In this document: positions 10,567-22,660 of the stretch, one piece after another
Numbering within the stretch: position 1 is the first letter of the stretch
Layout: each line of letters opens with the position of its first letter
Assembly: GCA_027257055.1 (NCBI GenBank)
Contig: JAPVLO010000007.1
Span: 8,742,001 to 8,806,000 of the forward strand
Direction of reading: 5' to 3'
Source: Cephalopachus bancanus
Lineage: Eukaryota > Chordata > Mammalia > Primates > Tarsiidae
Length of the DNA stretch: 64,000 bases
Program-made: the position numbers and the translations under genes
Notes under the pieces: model-generated
Told to the model about the DNA's origin: nothing
The model's input: only the letters and a program-made list of their open reading frames with translations
Databases searched by the model: none

Positions 10567-11190
10567 CCCGTTGTTAGTGGGAATGCCACGGAGATGGTGG
10601 GGTCTCCGTGGTGGAAAATTGGGCTACCTCTTACCAAATGATGCAGTCTGCACTCTCCTTCCCACCAGCAATCTCACTTCTAGGCGTTTGCCCTGAAGCT
10701 ACACCTCCACGCATGTGTGAGGCTATGCACCACTGTTTGCAGTTGCAGGAGCTTGGGAATGACCTGAACCTCCATGCAGGAGAGATGCTGAAGGATCTGT
10801 GGCACATCCACACGGTGGAGTACTATGCAGCTGTGGAAAAGAATAGGAAGACTCTGAATAAGCAGAAAGGGATTTCCCAGAGCTGTTGCTGCCTGTGGAC
10901 AGCAAGTGCAGGGAGCACACAGAGCATGCACCTTCTGAGAAGAAAGGAGGAGCATAAGGCGCTATCCTCGGAAGACAGACACGGATGGATCAAGCAGCAA
11001 ATGGCTGGCTGGGTGGGTGGGAGGTGAGGGTGGACGACACAGGAAGAGGGGAACTTCCTGGGGTCCTTTGGGTCTCATTTTGGCATTTGGGAGTATGCTA
11101 GTGTTTTCCATACCTAAAACAGAAAACGGAACCAGGTCGGGAAGACGGGAAAGACCCACAAGTGGCAGGAAACTAACATATGAACTCAAA
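10567..11190 (+). mobile_element. Old L1 (L1M-like) ORF2 end and 3' UTR, segment 2
   Basis: Starts at the GTTAGTGGGAATGCC block and continues through CCAGCAATCTCACTTCTAGGCGTTTGCCC near 10667, GTGGAGTACTATGCAGCTGTGGAAAAGAATAGG near 10815-10847, and a G-rich 3' UTR part (GGCTGGCTGGGTGGGTGGGAGG near 11004). It is the continuation of the element interrupted by the Alu at 10380-10566. Confidence 0.75.
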
Positions 11191-12059
11191 CTTGTTTCAG
11201 ATGAGCACCACAACAATGCTGAAAAGAAGGAGAAGAGAAAGAAAACAAGAACCGATCCTTGCGCATAGGGCTGGAACGGAGGGCTTGGGAGAGAACTGGG
11301 AACAAATACCGGACTCTTCCTAATAGGTGTTTGAATAGCACCATGAGCAAGAGATTCTGGAATTCTTCTGGCTGTGCCATAGAACCAAGCACGTGAAAAA
11401 TTGTGGCACTGGGTTCTCATTGAGAAGGAAGGGGCATCACGAAGGAGCAGGAAAAGCAGGAGAGGCCCCATGGGTGTGGGCCAGGGTCAGGGGTCAGGGG
11501 CGCCAGACGGAGCTAGGAGCACACAGGCTCCCTGGAGACCCCCCATGAGGGAAGGTGGGGAGTGGGGTAAGGTGGACCCCATGTGATCTCTGACAACCCA
11601 GCAGATGGCTCTGGAGCAAACACCGCCCGTAGGGTCCTGCATTGGGTGGAAACATTCAGGCCCGTGTACCACCGTCTTGCCCGAGTGTTGGCTGAGGGTT
11701 TCCCCATGGGTGAGACTTGAGGAACTGACAGCTGGAGCCAGCACTCTGTGCAGTGGGGGCGCTGAGAGGGCATCGCTGTGTCTTCCTGGAGGGACCAGGG
11801 GAAGGCATGTTTCTGAGCTGTGTCTATGTGTGTGTGCATGCATTTGTTCATAAGGACATGTATGTGCACGTCATCGTATATTTCTTGGCTGTGTCCATGG
11901 AAAGTCCTAGAAGCAAAGGCATCCTATGGTGAAGAGCACGCCCAGCACCCAGGCCTGGGATTGGACGATTCTTCCCCACAGAAAGGAGCCAGGCTCCTCA
12001 GAGAAACAGCAGGTCCGGGGCTGGGGTAAGGAAGGTATGAGGAGCCTCCAATAGCTTGT
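11191..12059. other. Unassigned sequence
   Basis: No recognised gene or repeat. The ORFs on both strands are short and featureless. Confidence 0.5.
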
Positions 12060-13190
12060 TGTTCCCCAAAGTAAGGATCCATTAAGAAAAAATGACAAAG
12101 ACACAGCATAGGAACCAGGAGGCTGCCGGGAAAGGGCTTCCATTGGCCAAATCTGGGACAATGTGGGCCCAAAGTAACTAAGAACGTCATGAATTATAAA
12201 CCATTGGAAGACATAGGTTCATGCCAACAGGAATGAATGAATTCAATGAATCCATGAGTTCATACCAGCAGGAATGAATGAATGAAGAATGGAGGGGGGA
12301 GGGGCCCTTGCCTGCTGCGGAATGTGAGGGACTGGGGTTGGAAAACATGGTTTTGCAACCATGGTTGTGAAGACCCGTCAGGGCTAGAGTCAGCAGCAGG
12401 TGATGTGGAAATTTGTGGAGGCGCTGGACGTTGGTCTCAGAGGGTCTCCCGGGGGTGGTGGTTAGTTTTAAGGGAAGACACAGTCGTTACACAGAGAAGA
12501 AATCTGTGTATCACCCAGGTGAGCAAGACGAACATTGCCCTGAAAACACACCATCGTGTGTGTTGTGGCTGCCCAGGATGCCTAACAACGTAAAAACCAC
12601 CAGACCAATTCAAACAGAGGAACATTCTGTAGTTTAAAAGCCGGTGGTGGGATGTGGGGGAGAGAGTAATTTTCAAAGATGCGAATGGCCTAAAGAGAAA
12701 GACTGGAAACGTTCCAGGTTAAAGGAAGGTAAAGGGGCCCGGCAAGTAAACACAAAACCCGGTCTTGGATCCGGTACTGAGAGGAAAAAAAGCTATACAG
12801 GACGTTACTGGGCCATTGGCCAACTGGGATATGGATGGCGGATTAGATCAAAGAATTGGAGCGATGTTGAACTTCCTGGAGTTGGTAACTGCACTACGGC
12901 TGTGTAGAAGAGTATCCCTTTCCTTAGGAAACACACACTGTAGTATGGAGGGGTAACAGCCCCTTAGACAGCTCAGAAAAACTATACAGATGGGAGGGAT
13001 AGGTGGGAGAGGAGACTGAGAGAGACAAAGAGGCAGAGAAAAAAATTGCAAGTGATAAAACCATGGGGAAATATGGTAAGAAATGGCAAATCTGAGCAAG
13101 GGGTATGGGGGTTCTTTGTCAGATTCCTGCTTTTCAACGTTTTTGCAAAGTTTAGAAATATTTGCAAATAACAAAGTCTTTAAGCATGAG
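12060..13190 (+). mobile_element. L1M-like 3' UTR remnant
   Basis: The segment follows an old interspersed 3' UTR pattern: ATTGGCCAAATCTGGGACAATGTGGGCCC near 12143, repeated AATGAATGAATT near 12232 and 12276, CAGAGGAACATTCTGTAG near 12614, TTAGGAAACACACACTGTAGTATGGAGGGGTAA near 12924, GGGGGTTCTTTGTCAGATTCCTGCTTTTC near 13107, and GTTTAGAAATATTTGCAAATAACAAAGTCTTT near 13149. It fits an L1M-class 3' end, though the family name is tentative. Confidence 0.55.
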
Positions 13191-13654
13191 CCCATTTCTC
13201 TTCCCGACTGGCGGCTGCATGGGGACCATGCTTTACCCTTCCAGAGCTGCGCTGTTCAGGCCAGTGGCTGAACCCGGGGTTTCCTGGGTGTGTGTGGAAC
13301 GCTCTGGGCAGGAAGGGGGCATGCTGGAGTATGCCAGGGCAGAAATAGGCTAAAGAGAAGTACAAGGTCAGCCTTGGTTGTGCAGTGAAGTCAGAGGAGA
13401 GCAGAGGCTCCTGAGTCTCCAGTCCCCCAGGATGGGGCTGTCAGCCCTTGCCTCTGCCCTTCCTTCCAGGTCCTGAGTCTGGAGAATGAATCAAAGGTGA
13501 GTAGAGTCACCCCCTGTGTCCCTGTCCCCAAAGTAGACTCCCCCCACTGCCCTCCGGGGGTTCTGGTCCCAGCCCAGACCCCAAACACCAAAGGGCCCCC
13601 TCCCGAGACTGGGCCGTGAACACTGCTTGGCATTCAGCCAGCCTCTTGTCAGGT
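13191..13654. other. Unassigned sequence
   Basis: Nothing recognised. Confidence 0.5.
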
Positions 13655-13820
13655 GTCATGTGCTTCTCCAGTGTGGTCCCCGGACCACATGACCCCAGAG
13701 CTGATCAGACATGCAGAGTCCTGGGCCCTCACCCAGACCTGCTGAGTGGAAGTCTGCATTTGAACAAGACTCCTCAGGTGTTTTGGGGGAGTATTACCCT
13801 CTAAGAGAAACCCTGAGCTA
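13655..13820 (+). mobile_element. hAT-Charlie MITE, MER5-like
   Basis: Shows CTCCAGTGTGGTCCCCGGACCA near 13666, ATGCAGAGTCCTGGGCCCTCACCCAGACCTGCTGAGT near 13710, GCATTTGAACAAGACTCCTCAGGTG near 13756, and a terminal AGAAACCCTGAG. This is the layout of MER5-type hAT-Charlie elements. Noncoding. Confidence 0.7.
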
Positions 13821-13830
13821 AAGCACTTAG

Positions 13831-13877
13831 TGAGAGAGTGAAAGAGAGAGAGAGAGAAAGAGGGAGAGAGAGAGGGT
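13831..13877 (+). repeat. (GA)n simple repeat
   Basis: An imperfect GAGA run of about 45 bases on the plus strand, with AAA and GGG interruptions, immediately 3' of the MER5-like element. Confidence 0.9.
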
Positions 13878-14394
13878 AACGGCAATGAGGGAGCAGTTTC
13901 CTTAAGTGTGCAAAGTTCAGCAGACTTGTGGGGCTGCTGGCTCTTTGTCCAGGCTGAGGGCCAGGCCCCAAATGCCTCTGCCACACGGCCAGGCTGGCGG
14001 TGCTTGCAACCGCCGTATCCCACCTGCGGGCCCACGCTGAGTGCTAGGGGACACTGGCAATCTGTGCCTCTGAGACCTGGATTCAGGCAGAAGACACTCA
14101 GGACAGGGGCTGGGACAGAATCAGTCTCTCTCACACGAGGCCAAGAGCCCAAGATGCGAGTTTACCCCCATGGAAACAATCATCTGGAACCAGCAAGAAG
14201 TGTCCAGAGCCTCAGAGGCCCAGGCGAGTCGAGTTGTTCATCTTGGCTGAACGTCTTTCATGATCAGGATAATTTCTTGTGGAAACTGACCACGTGGCCC
14301 TCTGTAGGTAGGGATGGTGGGTCACGGGGGAGGGGCGGGGGTCCACCCGGCCTGGCCCACCAGCACTCAGCTCTAAGGGGCAGCCCGGTGCAAC

Positions 14395-14590
14395 AGGGTG
14401 GGGGACTCAAAACCAAATCCTGACTGCCACTCACTGATTGTGTGACCTTGGGCGTGTTACTAAGCTGTCAGGGTCTCAGTGTTGCCATCTGTCTTGTGGG
14501 AGTGATGATAGCACCTCTGTCCGTGAGGGTTAAGATTGAGGGTACAGAGCACTCAGGACAGGGCAGGGCCTGGCGCAGAGTAGTGCTGGG
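14395..14590 (+). repeat. MIR SINE
   Basis: Core reads TGATTGTGTGACCTTGGGCGTGTTACTAAGCTGTCAGGGTCTCAG, followed by a diverged CATCTGTCTTGTGGGAGTGATGATAGCACCTCTGT and an end near AGGGCCTGGCGCAGAGTAGTGCT. Confidence 0.85.
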
Positions 14591-15058
14591 GCCTTGCTGT
14601 GAGTGGTTGGCTCTGTGTCCTGCCGTGAGGGGCGAGGGGCCAGGCGGTGTCGCCACATCCCGTCAGCCTCAGTGATGGCCAGTCCTGGGCCTCATCGGGG
14701 TTGTCTAGCCAATTGCAGCCCGGCTTTTCCCGTCCATCCATACAACAGAAGCCGCAGGACAGCGCCTCCCCCTGGGATCACTTGCAAAGCCCAGGGCTTC
14801 TGTGGTCCCATTTCACAGATAGGAAAATGCCTGCACCAAGGGCCTTAGAAACCCCGACAGATCAGAGCCACCGTCCTCCTGCCAGGGGAGTCAGCATCAA
14901 ACACAGATTGACAGGAGGCAGAAGGTGGCTTCTTGTGGGTTTAGGAAGAAAAAAGGTGAGGGGGGCATGAGGGAAGGTTCAGGAGAAACACCAGGGAACT
15001 ACCTGGTGGAGAGTCATCAAAGGGCTGAATCTGTTATCTGACTCTGCACCACAAAGAA
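14591..15058. other. Unassigned sequence
   Basis: Nothing recognised. Confidence 0.5.
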
Positions 15059-15435
<377 letters not shown>

Positions 15436-16259
15436 ATGGAGACCACTGATGACAAAGGAATCGAACCTGGACCCCAAAAGCATCATGGGGATGGAGTAGG
15501 GGCAACCACCAAAGACCACCTCCCCATCCCGGATTTGTAAATGCCAAGCAGGAACTTGTGGATTTCCACAGGTGTGCAAGGGATTTTGAAACGATCTTCT
15601 CTTAAGAGACAGGGAAGCCACAGCTGATCTCTAGATCCCACCTCTACTCCCACCCGGAAGCTGTTGGCAAATGTTTATTGCAAAGCAAGTGAATAAACAG
15701 ATGGCGAAGGGCAACCTGGTTCTCCAGGCATCTGTCCTTGCAGGTTTTCTTCTTCGTCTTCATGAAGGAAAGGGGGAAAAAAAAAGATGATCCTGTGTAC
15801 CAAGACCACCACTCGTTCCTCCAAAGCCAGGCGTGGTGCTCCCACATGGGCTGGCCGGCTTGCAGTCAAACAGAAAACCTTTGAAAGGCAAAGTGTGGCT
15901 CCCTTTCTGTCTGTGGGCAGGAAGCCCCCAGACAAAGGCGGCTCAGGCATCTGCTGGGCTGAGGGGGAAGTGCTTCTGAAAAGCCTGTGTCAAGACAGGC
16001 CAAGAGCTTGTGTCCTTGACCTTGGGGACAAGTGGCGTAGAAGAGAAGTCGCACAGCAAGCTCACCTGAGGGACACGGCCACCTGGCACCCTCACGGATC
16101 CAGGACCCAGCCCGGAACAGCCCTTGGATCCCAGGCCATGGGACAGCATTTCTGACAGTGCTCAATTTGCACTTGGAAAAAAAAAAAAAAGAAAGGGCCC
16201 AGGAATGAAGGGGATGGAATGAATTATCCAGCAGATCAGACATTCAGTTGAAACCCAGG
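15436..16259. other. Unassigned sequence
   Basis: No gene or named repeat recognised. A 14-A run at about 16178-16191 is present. Confidence 0.5.
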
Positions 16260-16800
16260 ACCTTGCAGAGTCTTGTGTGAAATCTTGCAGGCAGCATAAA
16301 CAGAGCGGCGGCCAACCTCACCACCAGAAATATTCAATAATAAAACACAGCTGTCGGCGCGCTGGCGTTTCCCAAGCAGACTTTGTCATTCTTGCCATTA
16401 GAAATGCTGACAAAGTAAAAAACTGTCAAATGAAAGCCAGTTTTCTCCCACCCCGCCCCACCCAGGAGGGAGGTTTTTGTGAACTGCCGTCTAAATATTC
16501 ACTTAGAACTTGAACGATCCAAAAAATAATCCAAGACAGAACTTCTTGGAAACACATTTGGAACCAAGCGCTTGTGAGAGACCTTGGTTGATCTTGGCTG
16601 GGACGATCGCTTTGGTTTGAAATCTGTGTCTTGATTATTAAAAAGCCCTGGAGTCCCGTCCTTGGCTCGCCGCAGGGGTAATTAACCAGAAAGTTTCTTA
16701 GCTGACACCGTGAGATGGAGCTGACGGCGTCGTCAGCAGGTCTCGCTGGGACTTTATGATAATAAAATCTTACCATCGTTAACGTCCAGAGAGAAGGACC
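16260..16800. promoter_or_regulatory. Candidate conserved noncoding/enhancer-like segment
   Basis: This unique stretch lacks any recognised repeat and has locally balanced composition, unlike its GC-rich neighbours. It holds several AT-core motifs: AATATTCAATAATAAAACA near 16329, CTAAATATTCACTTAG near 16491, TTGATTATTAAAA near 16631, and GGGTAATTAACC at 16676-16687. A short CpG run lies at 16355-16366. No open frame of interest crosses it. This is inference from composition and motifs only. Confidence 0.3.
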
Positions 16801-18309
16801 CAGATGTGGGAGAAGAGAAACATCTGGAGCCATGCTCGATCCTCTGGCTCAAAGTGTCCCCCTCCCTGGGTTTCCAAGGATGGCATCAGAAATGTTGGTA
16901 ATAAAAACACAACTTTACAGGGGCAGGGAGAAGAGGAAGGCGGAGGACACGGTTCTGTGGAGTTCTGAGGTCTTGGGTGTTTTTCTCATGGGGAAGAGAC
17001 TTTCGAGTCAAACATACACATCAAAGCCAGGGTCTGTGGGGCAAGGAAGAAAGCGTAGGAAGGGAGTTGAGATTCTGGAAGCAGAGAAAGAGCAAGAAAG
17101 AGAATAAATAAAGCAAGGCGGGGGCTTTCCAGTGACCAGGAAGATTCAAAGCCAGAAGATCGATATACTTAAATCTCTGCACCTGAAATGCAAAAAAAGT
17201 AAAATAAAAGAAGCAGACCTCATTTTTTAAAAAGCACAGAAGGCAATGGACCCGCAGCTGTGTCTTTTTCTCAATTCCATATTTTTCCCACTTCTCTCCT
17301 TTGTTCAGAAGCGTGTGATGTGACCGTAACAGAACCCTCCGATGCCAACTCGCTGGTTCCGTCCAGGTGCGGGGGGGGGGGACGCCCTAGCCCAGCCACA
17401 GTGGCTCGTCCTCTTTAGGTAAAGTCACCATCGGCTAGGGAGACCGAGCAGAAGCTGGAGGCCACGCACAGCCTGGCTGTCCTGTCCCTGGAGCCTGGAC
17501 CTGGCTGCTCTGTTTCCCCCTTTTCCCTGCACTTCCTTGGAAGAGCTCTTGGGGTGCAGAACGGATGCTTTCTTCTTTGCTGGGAGCATAACAGCCTTTC
17601 GGGAAAGTATAAAGACCTCGACCTGCACCAGGGAAAGCCCCCAGGAGACCCGTGTCCCTGCGTCAGCCTCCGCAGAGCCTGACTTGCGGCCTGCACACGC
17701 AGCCCACCCTCCAGAGCACAGCGACATTTTGGCCACCTGGAAAGGGTTCATGCCACGCAGGCAGGCCTCCCCCGTCGTGTACCTCGACTCGTGATCCAAG
17801 GGGACCCATGGGCTAGGCAACTTCAGCTAAAACAATAGGACGCCGCGTAGAAAAACGATGTGAAATGCATTGTGCTTCCATGACGAGGTTCGTGTTTAAC
17901 CCAGGTCACTGCCAGAGACCAAGGCTCCTTGCAGATGGGTGCGAGGCGTCCCGCGTGGAATGAGTTCCTATGGAAACACGGCGCCCTGTGGGGGCAGGAA
18001 GACAGCTTTGCAAAAACGGCCTTTTCTGTGCGTTTTTGTCACACAGACGAAAGGGAGTACAGAGTCCAGGATGGAAAATTCCCTCTTCCCTCCCAGATCT
18101 GCAACCGTATGACTTTCATGCCGTCTCCTCCCCACAGCCATCTCCGTTATTGGTGGCAGCCACTGGGGTCTCTTGGAGAGCCTCCCCATGAGAGACCCTG
18201 GCTTATCTTCTAAGACCACTTGAGCTGTGAAGTGGACATCTAACTCTGAGGTCCACAGACATTCATTGTGTACCTGCTGGAGGTGGGCGGTGGAAGCAGC
18301 CGGTGCTTG
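16801..18309. other. Unassigned unique sequence
   Basis: No gene or repeat recognised. Notable only for CCTTTGTTC near 17299 (a SOX-like motif), an 11-G run near 17372, and several CpGs around 17340-17400 and 17750-17860. A 131-codon minus-strand frame has no recognisable domain. Confidence 0.5.
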
Positions 18310-18512
18310 CCCTGCACCAGTCATGGAGACCCTCACGCATGTAGGCTCATCAGATCTTTACAACATTCCCAAGAGAGGTATGTGTGGCTATCCTCACTTG
18401 ATAGAAGAGGAAACTGAGGCACAGAAAGGTGTACTCAGTGGAAGAGGCAAGAACCCCATTCGCCTGGCCGCAGAGTCAGGGCTCTCGCCCACTGAGGTAC
18501 TCACCCTAGAAG
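18310..18512 (-). repeat. MIR SINE, antisense
   Basis: Reads on the plus strand as CTCACTTGATAGAAGAGGAAACTGAGGCACAGAAAGGTG followed by GCCGCAGAGTCAGGGCTC, the reverse of the MIR core and 5' part. Confidence 0.75.
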
Positions 18513-19324
18513 ACATGTGAGCCCAGAATTCAAGAAAGTCCCAACTTAATGAGAGACAGACCTGGCAATGCTACAGACTCCAAAGCCTGGCTGCAGGGGC
18601 TCAGCCTCCCTCAGGGGGCTTGTCCAGGGTCGACAGCAGACCTACGTAGCCATCTGTGGATGCTCTGACCCTGCCTGGGATCACCTGCCCTTCTGTGGAT
18701 GGACCTCTCCTCGCAGGCATGGCCCTGGGGCAGGGACTTTGTTCTTCCATAAAAGGAAGCCATATTTGCAAAAAGCACCACATTTGGCTGGTGAAGTTCG
18801 TCCAATCCAAAGTTGTGCCCAAGTTGTTGTAATTCAAACTCGGATGTCGGTTTCAACCCCTATTGCACAACTATTTTGAGCCCAGGAAAGCCCACAAGCG
18901 TGTCTATTCTGAGACAACGACACAAAAAGATCCAGTTAGAAAAATGTTCAGAGAAACTTGGGAATTATAATTACTCCTACACCCGAGAGCGTTCAACTGC
19001 TCTCATTTCATCAAGTGGCTTTGCAGAAATTGCACGTTAATGTTCTGCCCCAAAGGCACTTGGGGATGGATGGGGATGACAGCATCTTTAACTGATAGAA
19101 GGCTCCCCATGGAGAGGTCGAGGGAGACATGGAGCCCGGGCCTCCAAGCTGAGCAGGTGTCCCTGGGGAGGTATGGAGAGGGTCCCATGGCAGGGTCAAC
19201 CAGCCCGGAGCCAACCATGGGGAAGAGAAGGAAAGGCATTGGGGAGAGAATCAGGGTACAGATTATACATATCCGATTTATTTTAAAAATACTGTTGGCT
19301 GCTTTCACTTGGTGACCATTTGTC
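18513..19324. other. Unassigned sequence
   Basis: Nothing recognised. Confidence 0.5.
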
Positions 19325-19407
19325 ACCTGGCCAGGACGGTGCTAAGCCCTGAACAGGGATTAACTCATTTAATCATCCAAACTACTCTTTAAAATATTTT
19401 CTACTAG
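19325..19407 (-). repeat. MIR SINE, antisense, 3' segment
   Basis: GGTGCTAAGCCCTGAACAGGGATTAACTCATTTAATCATCC is the reverse complement of a MIR tail region. The element is interrupted by the Alu at 19408 and continues at 19691. Confidence 0.65.
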
Positions 19408-19690
19408 GGCCGGACGTGGCAGCTCACCCTTGGAATCCCAGCACTTGGGAAGACTGAGGCAGGAGAATTGCTTGAGCCCCGGAGTTCAAGACCAGCCAGG
19501 GCAACACAGTGAGACCTCATCTCTATGAAAAATTAGCCAAGTGTGGTGGTGCAAGTCCCAGCTACTCAGGAGTCTGAGACGGGAGGATTGCTTGAGCCCA
19601 GGAGTTGGAGGCGATAGTGAGCCATGAGTGTGCTACTGCACTCCAGCCTGGGTGACAGAATGAGACCCCGGCTCAAAAAATTTAAATTGA
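19408..19690 (+). mobile_element. Alu (J-like)
   Basis: Full dimer. The right arm carries GAGCCATGAGTGTGCTACTGCACTCCAGCCTGGGTGACAGAATGAGACCCC, which lacks the S/Y diagnostic CGAGATC. The tail is short and decayed. It splits a MIR. Confidence 0.93.
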
Positions 19691-19827
19691 AAAATCCCTT
19701 TACAGCTTGAAAAACTAAGGCAGAGAGAGGTTTGATGGCCCTGGGAACTAAGTTAGCGGTGTAGAGCGATGAAGTGATGACTTGAACCCCGGGCCCCGAC
19801 TCCTGGGTCTGACTTCCATCTCATAGG
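19691..19827 (-). repeat. MIR SINE, antisense, 5' segment
   Basis: CCCTTTACAGCTTGAAAAACTAAGGCAGAGAGAGG and GACTTGAACCCCGGGCCCC continue the antisense MIR split by the Alu. Confidence 0.65.
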
Positions 19828-20226
19828 TCACAGGCATCCAGAATCTGTGAGGGTGACCTTATTTGGAAAGGAGGTATTTGAAAGCGTAATTCAAGGAAGG
19901 ATCAAGAATGAGGTCAGCCTGGATAACCTGGGTGTGCCCTGCGTCCAATGACTAAGTGTCTAAAAGATGCATTGAGGAGAGGCACAGAGAGGAGGACGCC
20001 GTGTGACACTGGAGGCAGAGCCTGGAGTGAGGCATCCACAAGCCAAGGAAGCAAGGCATGCTCCTTCCCTGGAGCCTCCAGAGGGAGCATGGCCCTGCTC
20101 CCACCTTGACCTTGAATTTCTGACCTCTAGAACTGAGAGAGACGACCTTTCCAATTTTGTAAGCCCCCAAGTTTGTGGTCATTTGTCTTGGCAATCCCAA
20201 GACAGAACTCCCGGATATTAGTACTT
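19828..20226 (+). mobile_element. MLT1-type LTR
   Basis: Landmarks: GTGACCTTATTTGGAAAGGAGGTATTTG near 19851, AATGAGGTCAGCCTGGATAACC near 19907, GGAGCCTCCAGAGGGAGCATGGCCCTGC near 20072-20099, CCTTGAATTTCTGACCTCTAGAACTGAGAGAG near 20110-20141, and AAGTTTGTGGTCATTTG near 20170. Confidence 0.75.
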
Positions 20227-20247
20227 TTCATATTAAGGATGGTAAGC

Positions 20248-20537
20248 TTGCGGGTCACGGTGGCTCTTGCCTGTCATCCCAGCTCTTTGGAAGGCCAAGG
20301 CAGGAAGATTGCTTGAGCCCAAGAGCTGGAGACCAGACAGGGCAACATAGTGAGACTTTGTCTCTACAAAAAAAAAAATAGCCAGGTGTGATGGTATGTT
20401 CCTGTAGTCCCAGTTACTCAGGAGGTGGAAGGCTTGTCTGAGCCCAGGAGGTCAAGGCTGAGGTGAACCATGATCATGCCACTGCACTACAGCCTGGGCA
20501 ACAGAGTGAGACCCCTGACTCCAAAAAAAAAAAAAAG
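20248..20537 (+). mobile_element. Alu (J-like)
   Basis: Full dimer with mid A-run at 20368-20379 and a tail of 14 A at 20523-20536. Right arm AACCATGATCATGCCACTGCACTACAGCCTGGGCAACAGAG is J-type. Confidence 0.93.
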
Positions 20538-21113
20538 AAGATAAACTGATGCTCAAGGAGTTCAATGGCTTGAAGCACAGATGGCAGGTGGTCCACAAGG
20601 GCTGCAGACCCCAAGCTGTTTTTGCCGTGAACATGGTTCTGCCACCAGCCTGGGAAGGGCCTCGGGGTCAGCATTTCTAGGAGGCATCTTGGGGTCAGGA
20701 GAAGAGAAAGGCTATGGCCCCAGTAGGGGTCAGCACCAGTAAGAATCAGGGAGCCAGTCTTGCAGTGTCCACGATGGAGCGTGGCTTGGACAGAGGGGTA
20801 CGTGGCCACCATGTACTCAGCACTCAGGTCTTCTTGGGCACTTCCAGTTACTTATAGGAACAAAGACAGCCCACGCCAGGCCAGGATGCTCTGACTGACA
20901 CCTCTTCAGTGTGTGGGCCCAAGATCCCAATCTCCAGCTCGGAGCAGTTTTGAGCAAGTGGCGGGGAAGGACTTGAGTGGCAAGTTCACTAGACAATACC
21001 AGACACCACGCTGTCATGGTCAAGGAGGTGGTTCCAGACCCAAGAAGAAGTGGCTTTCTCCTCATCCCTCAAGCCATCCTGCCAAGCACTGGGGTTGGCT
21101 GAGGATTCGGAGG
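20538..21113. other. Unassigned sequence
   Basis: Nothing recognised. Confidence 0.5.
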
Positions 21114-21290
21114 AATGATCACAACAGTAGTCATAAAGTGTTAAGTGCTCCAAGTGCTGGCTCTGGGTCAGGCACAGCTCTAAGCCCTCCACGTGGATGG
21201 CCTCGTGGTCAGGGGCCTCCAAGGTAATGCCATCCTCACCCCTTCTTTGTGGAGAGAGGGAGGAAGAGAGGTCCGGCCCGGGCAGATCCT
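21114..21290 (-). repeat. MIR SINE, antisense, weak
   Basis: GTGCTGGCTCTGGGTCAGGCACAGCTCTAAGCC and the following GCCATCCTCACCCC resemble the antisense MIR tail-to-core region, but the match is short and diverged. Confidence 0.45.
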
Positions 21291-22149
21291 GTTCATCAGG
21301 TTTCATGGTCAATAGATTTCAGAGCAAAGGTTTCAGCCTCATTCTGCGAGTCCAGAGGCTTGTTCCTGGCCTCCGTTTTACCAAGCTGCCCCTGTGACCT
21401 GAGCACTTTGCACCACGTCTGTCCTCCAGATTACAAAGTTCAAGGACAGACCCATTTGCCTTGCCCTCCGAACCCTAACAGTGCCTTCCACGGGGGCCTC
21501 CATGCATACCCAAGTGGGAGGAAAGATCCAAAGTGGAATGGCGTCCAACTGAGTTGGGGGGACTCGATCTGTTCTGTGCTGTCTTAAATAGACTCAATCT
21601 GCCTTGACTTGGGATGACTTGACGAGAGTTGAATAAGACACCCATCTAGCACTATTTCTGGGAAACAAAAGGAGGTTCACTTAACTCCTTTTTCCTGAGA
21701 CACGCCCAGCGCCCTCTCTCTGACTGTGTTGGGGTTGGGTGGGGAGGAAAGTTCTCAGAAGCGACACCCTCCAAGCCTGACTGGGCCCGGCCAGGACTGC
21801 AGACATCAGGGCAAGGCAAGGGCAGCTGGAGCATGGCCTTGAACCGGGTTTCCATCTCTGAGCCACGGCTGGCACAGATGTTGCACTTGCACGGACAGAG
21901 GGAAACACCAGGGGCGAATAGGCTGACAGCCTTGCTCAAATGCTGCTGTGCTTGGGAGCCGCAGAATGCTGCCTGCGTGGTATGCACTGAGAGGAAGAAA
22001 CCGAAGCCCCATGGCCTTGACTCATCAGACAGCCCACAGGAAGCTGGAGCCAACATGGCTCTGGGGTCCTTGAGGGTGTATACCCTGCAAGGTTTCATGG
22101 CTGACCTTGGTTCTGGACGTTTCTCTCCCTCCAGGAGGCAGAGCAGCCT
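21291..22149. other. Unassigned sequence
   Basis: No gene or named repeat recognised. A 168-codon plus-strand frame at 21833-22339 runs out of this unique sequence into an Alu and is not credible as a gene. Confidence 0.5.
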
Positions 22150-22268
22150 CGGGAAGGGTGAGAGCTTTGAAGCCAGAAAGACCAGGGTGAGTAACTCTGG
22201 CCTACTTGCTGTGATTAAATGGTTTCAGCTCTGTGGGCCTCTACTTTTCTTCTCTAAAATGGGAATAG
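22150..22268 (+). repeat. MIR SINE, 5' segment
   Basis: GAGAGCTTTGAAGCCAGAAAGACC followed by TGATTAAATGGTTTCAGCTCTGTGGGCCTCTACTTTTCTTCTCTAAAATGGGAATAG corresponds to the first part of MIR. It is split by the Alu at 22269. Confidence 0.7.
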
Positions 22269-22568
22269 GCCAGGCATGGTGGCTCACACCTGTAATCTCA
22301 GCACTTTGGGAGGCCAAGACGGGAGAATTGCTTGTCTAGGAGTTTGAAACCAGCCTAGACGACATGGTGAGGCCACATCTCTCCAAAAATTTAAGAACTT
22401 ATCAGGGCATGGTGGTGTGCACCTGTAGTACCAGCTACTCAGGAGGCTAAGGCAGAAGGATTGCCTGAGCCAAGGAGGTTGAGACTAGTGAGCCATGATT
22501 GTTCCACTTCTCTGCAGCCTGGGCAACAGAGTAAGACTCCAACTCAAAATAAATAGATAAATAAAAAT
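22269..22568 (+). mobile_element. Alu (J-like) with target-site duplication
   Basis: Full dimer with right arm GAGCCATGATTGTTCCACTTCTCTGCAGCC, J-type, and an AATAAATAGATAAATAAAAATAA tail. Near-perfect flanking duplication: AAAATGGGAATAG at 22256-22268 and AAAGTAGGAATAG at 22569-22581. The target was a MIR. Confidence 0.95.
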
Positions 22569-22660
22569 AAAGTAGGAATAGCATTGTGCAGAGCAGAGAG
22601 CATTCCACAAAGAGCATTTGTCACCGTGCATAGCAAGTATTACCCTGGGGTGGGAGACTT
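22569..22660 (+). repeat. MIR SINE, 3' segment
   Basis: Continuation of the MIR at 22150 after the Alu. The MIR-like tail is weak (GTGCAGAGCAGAGAGC and GTGCATAGCAAGTATTA). Confidence 0.5.
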
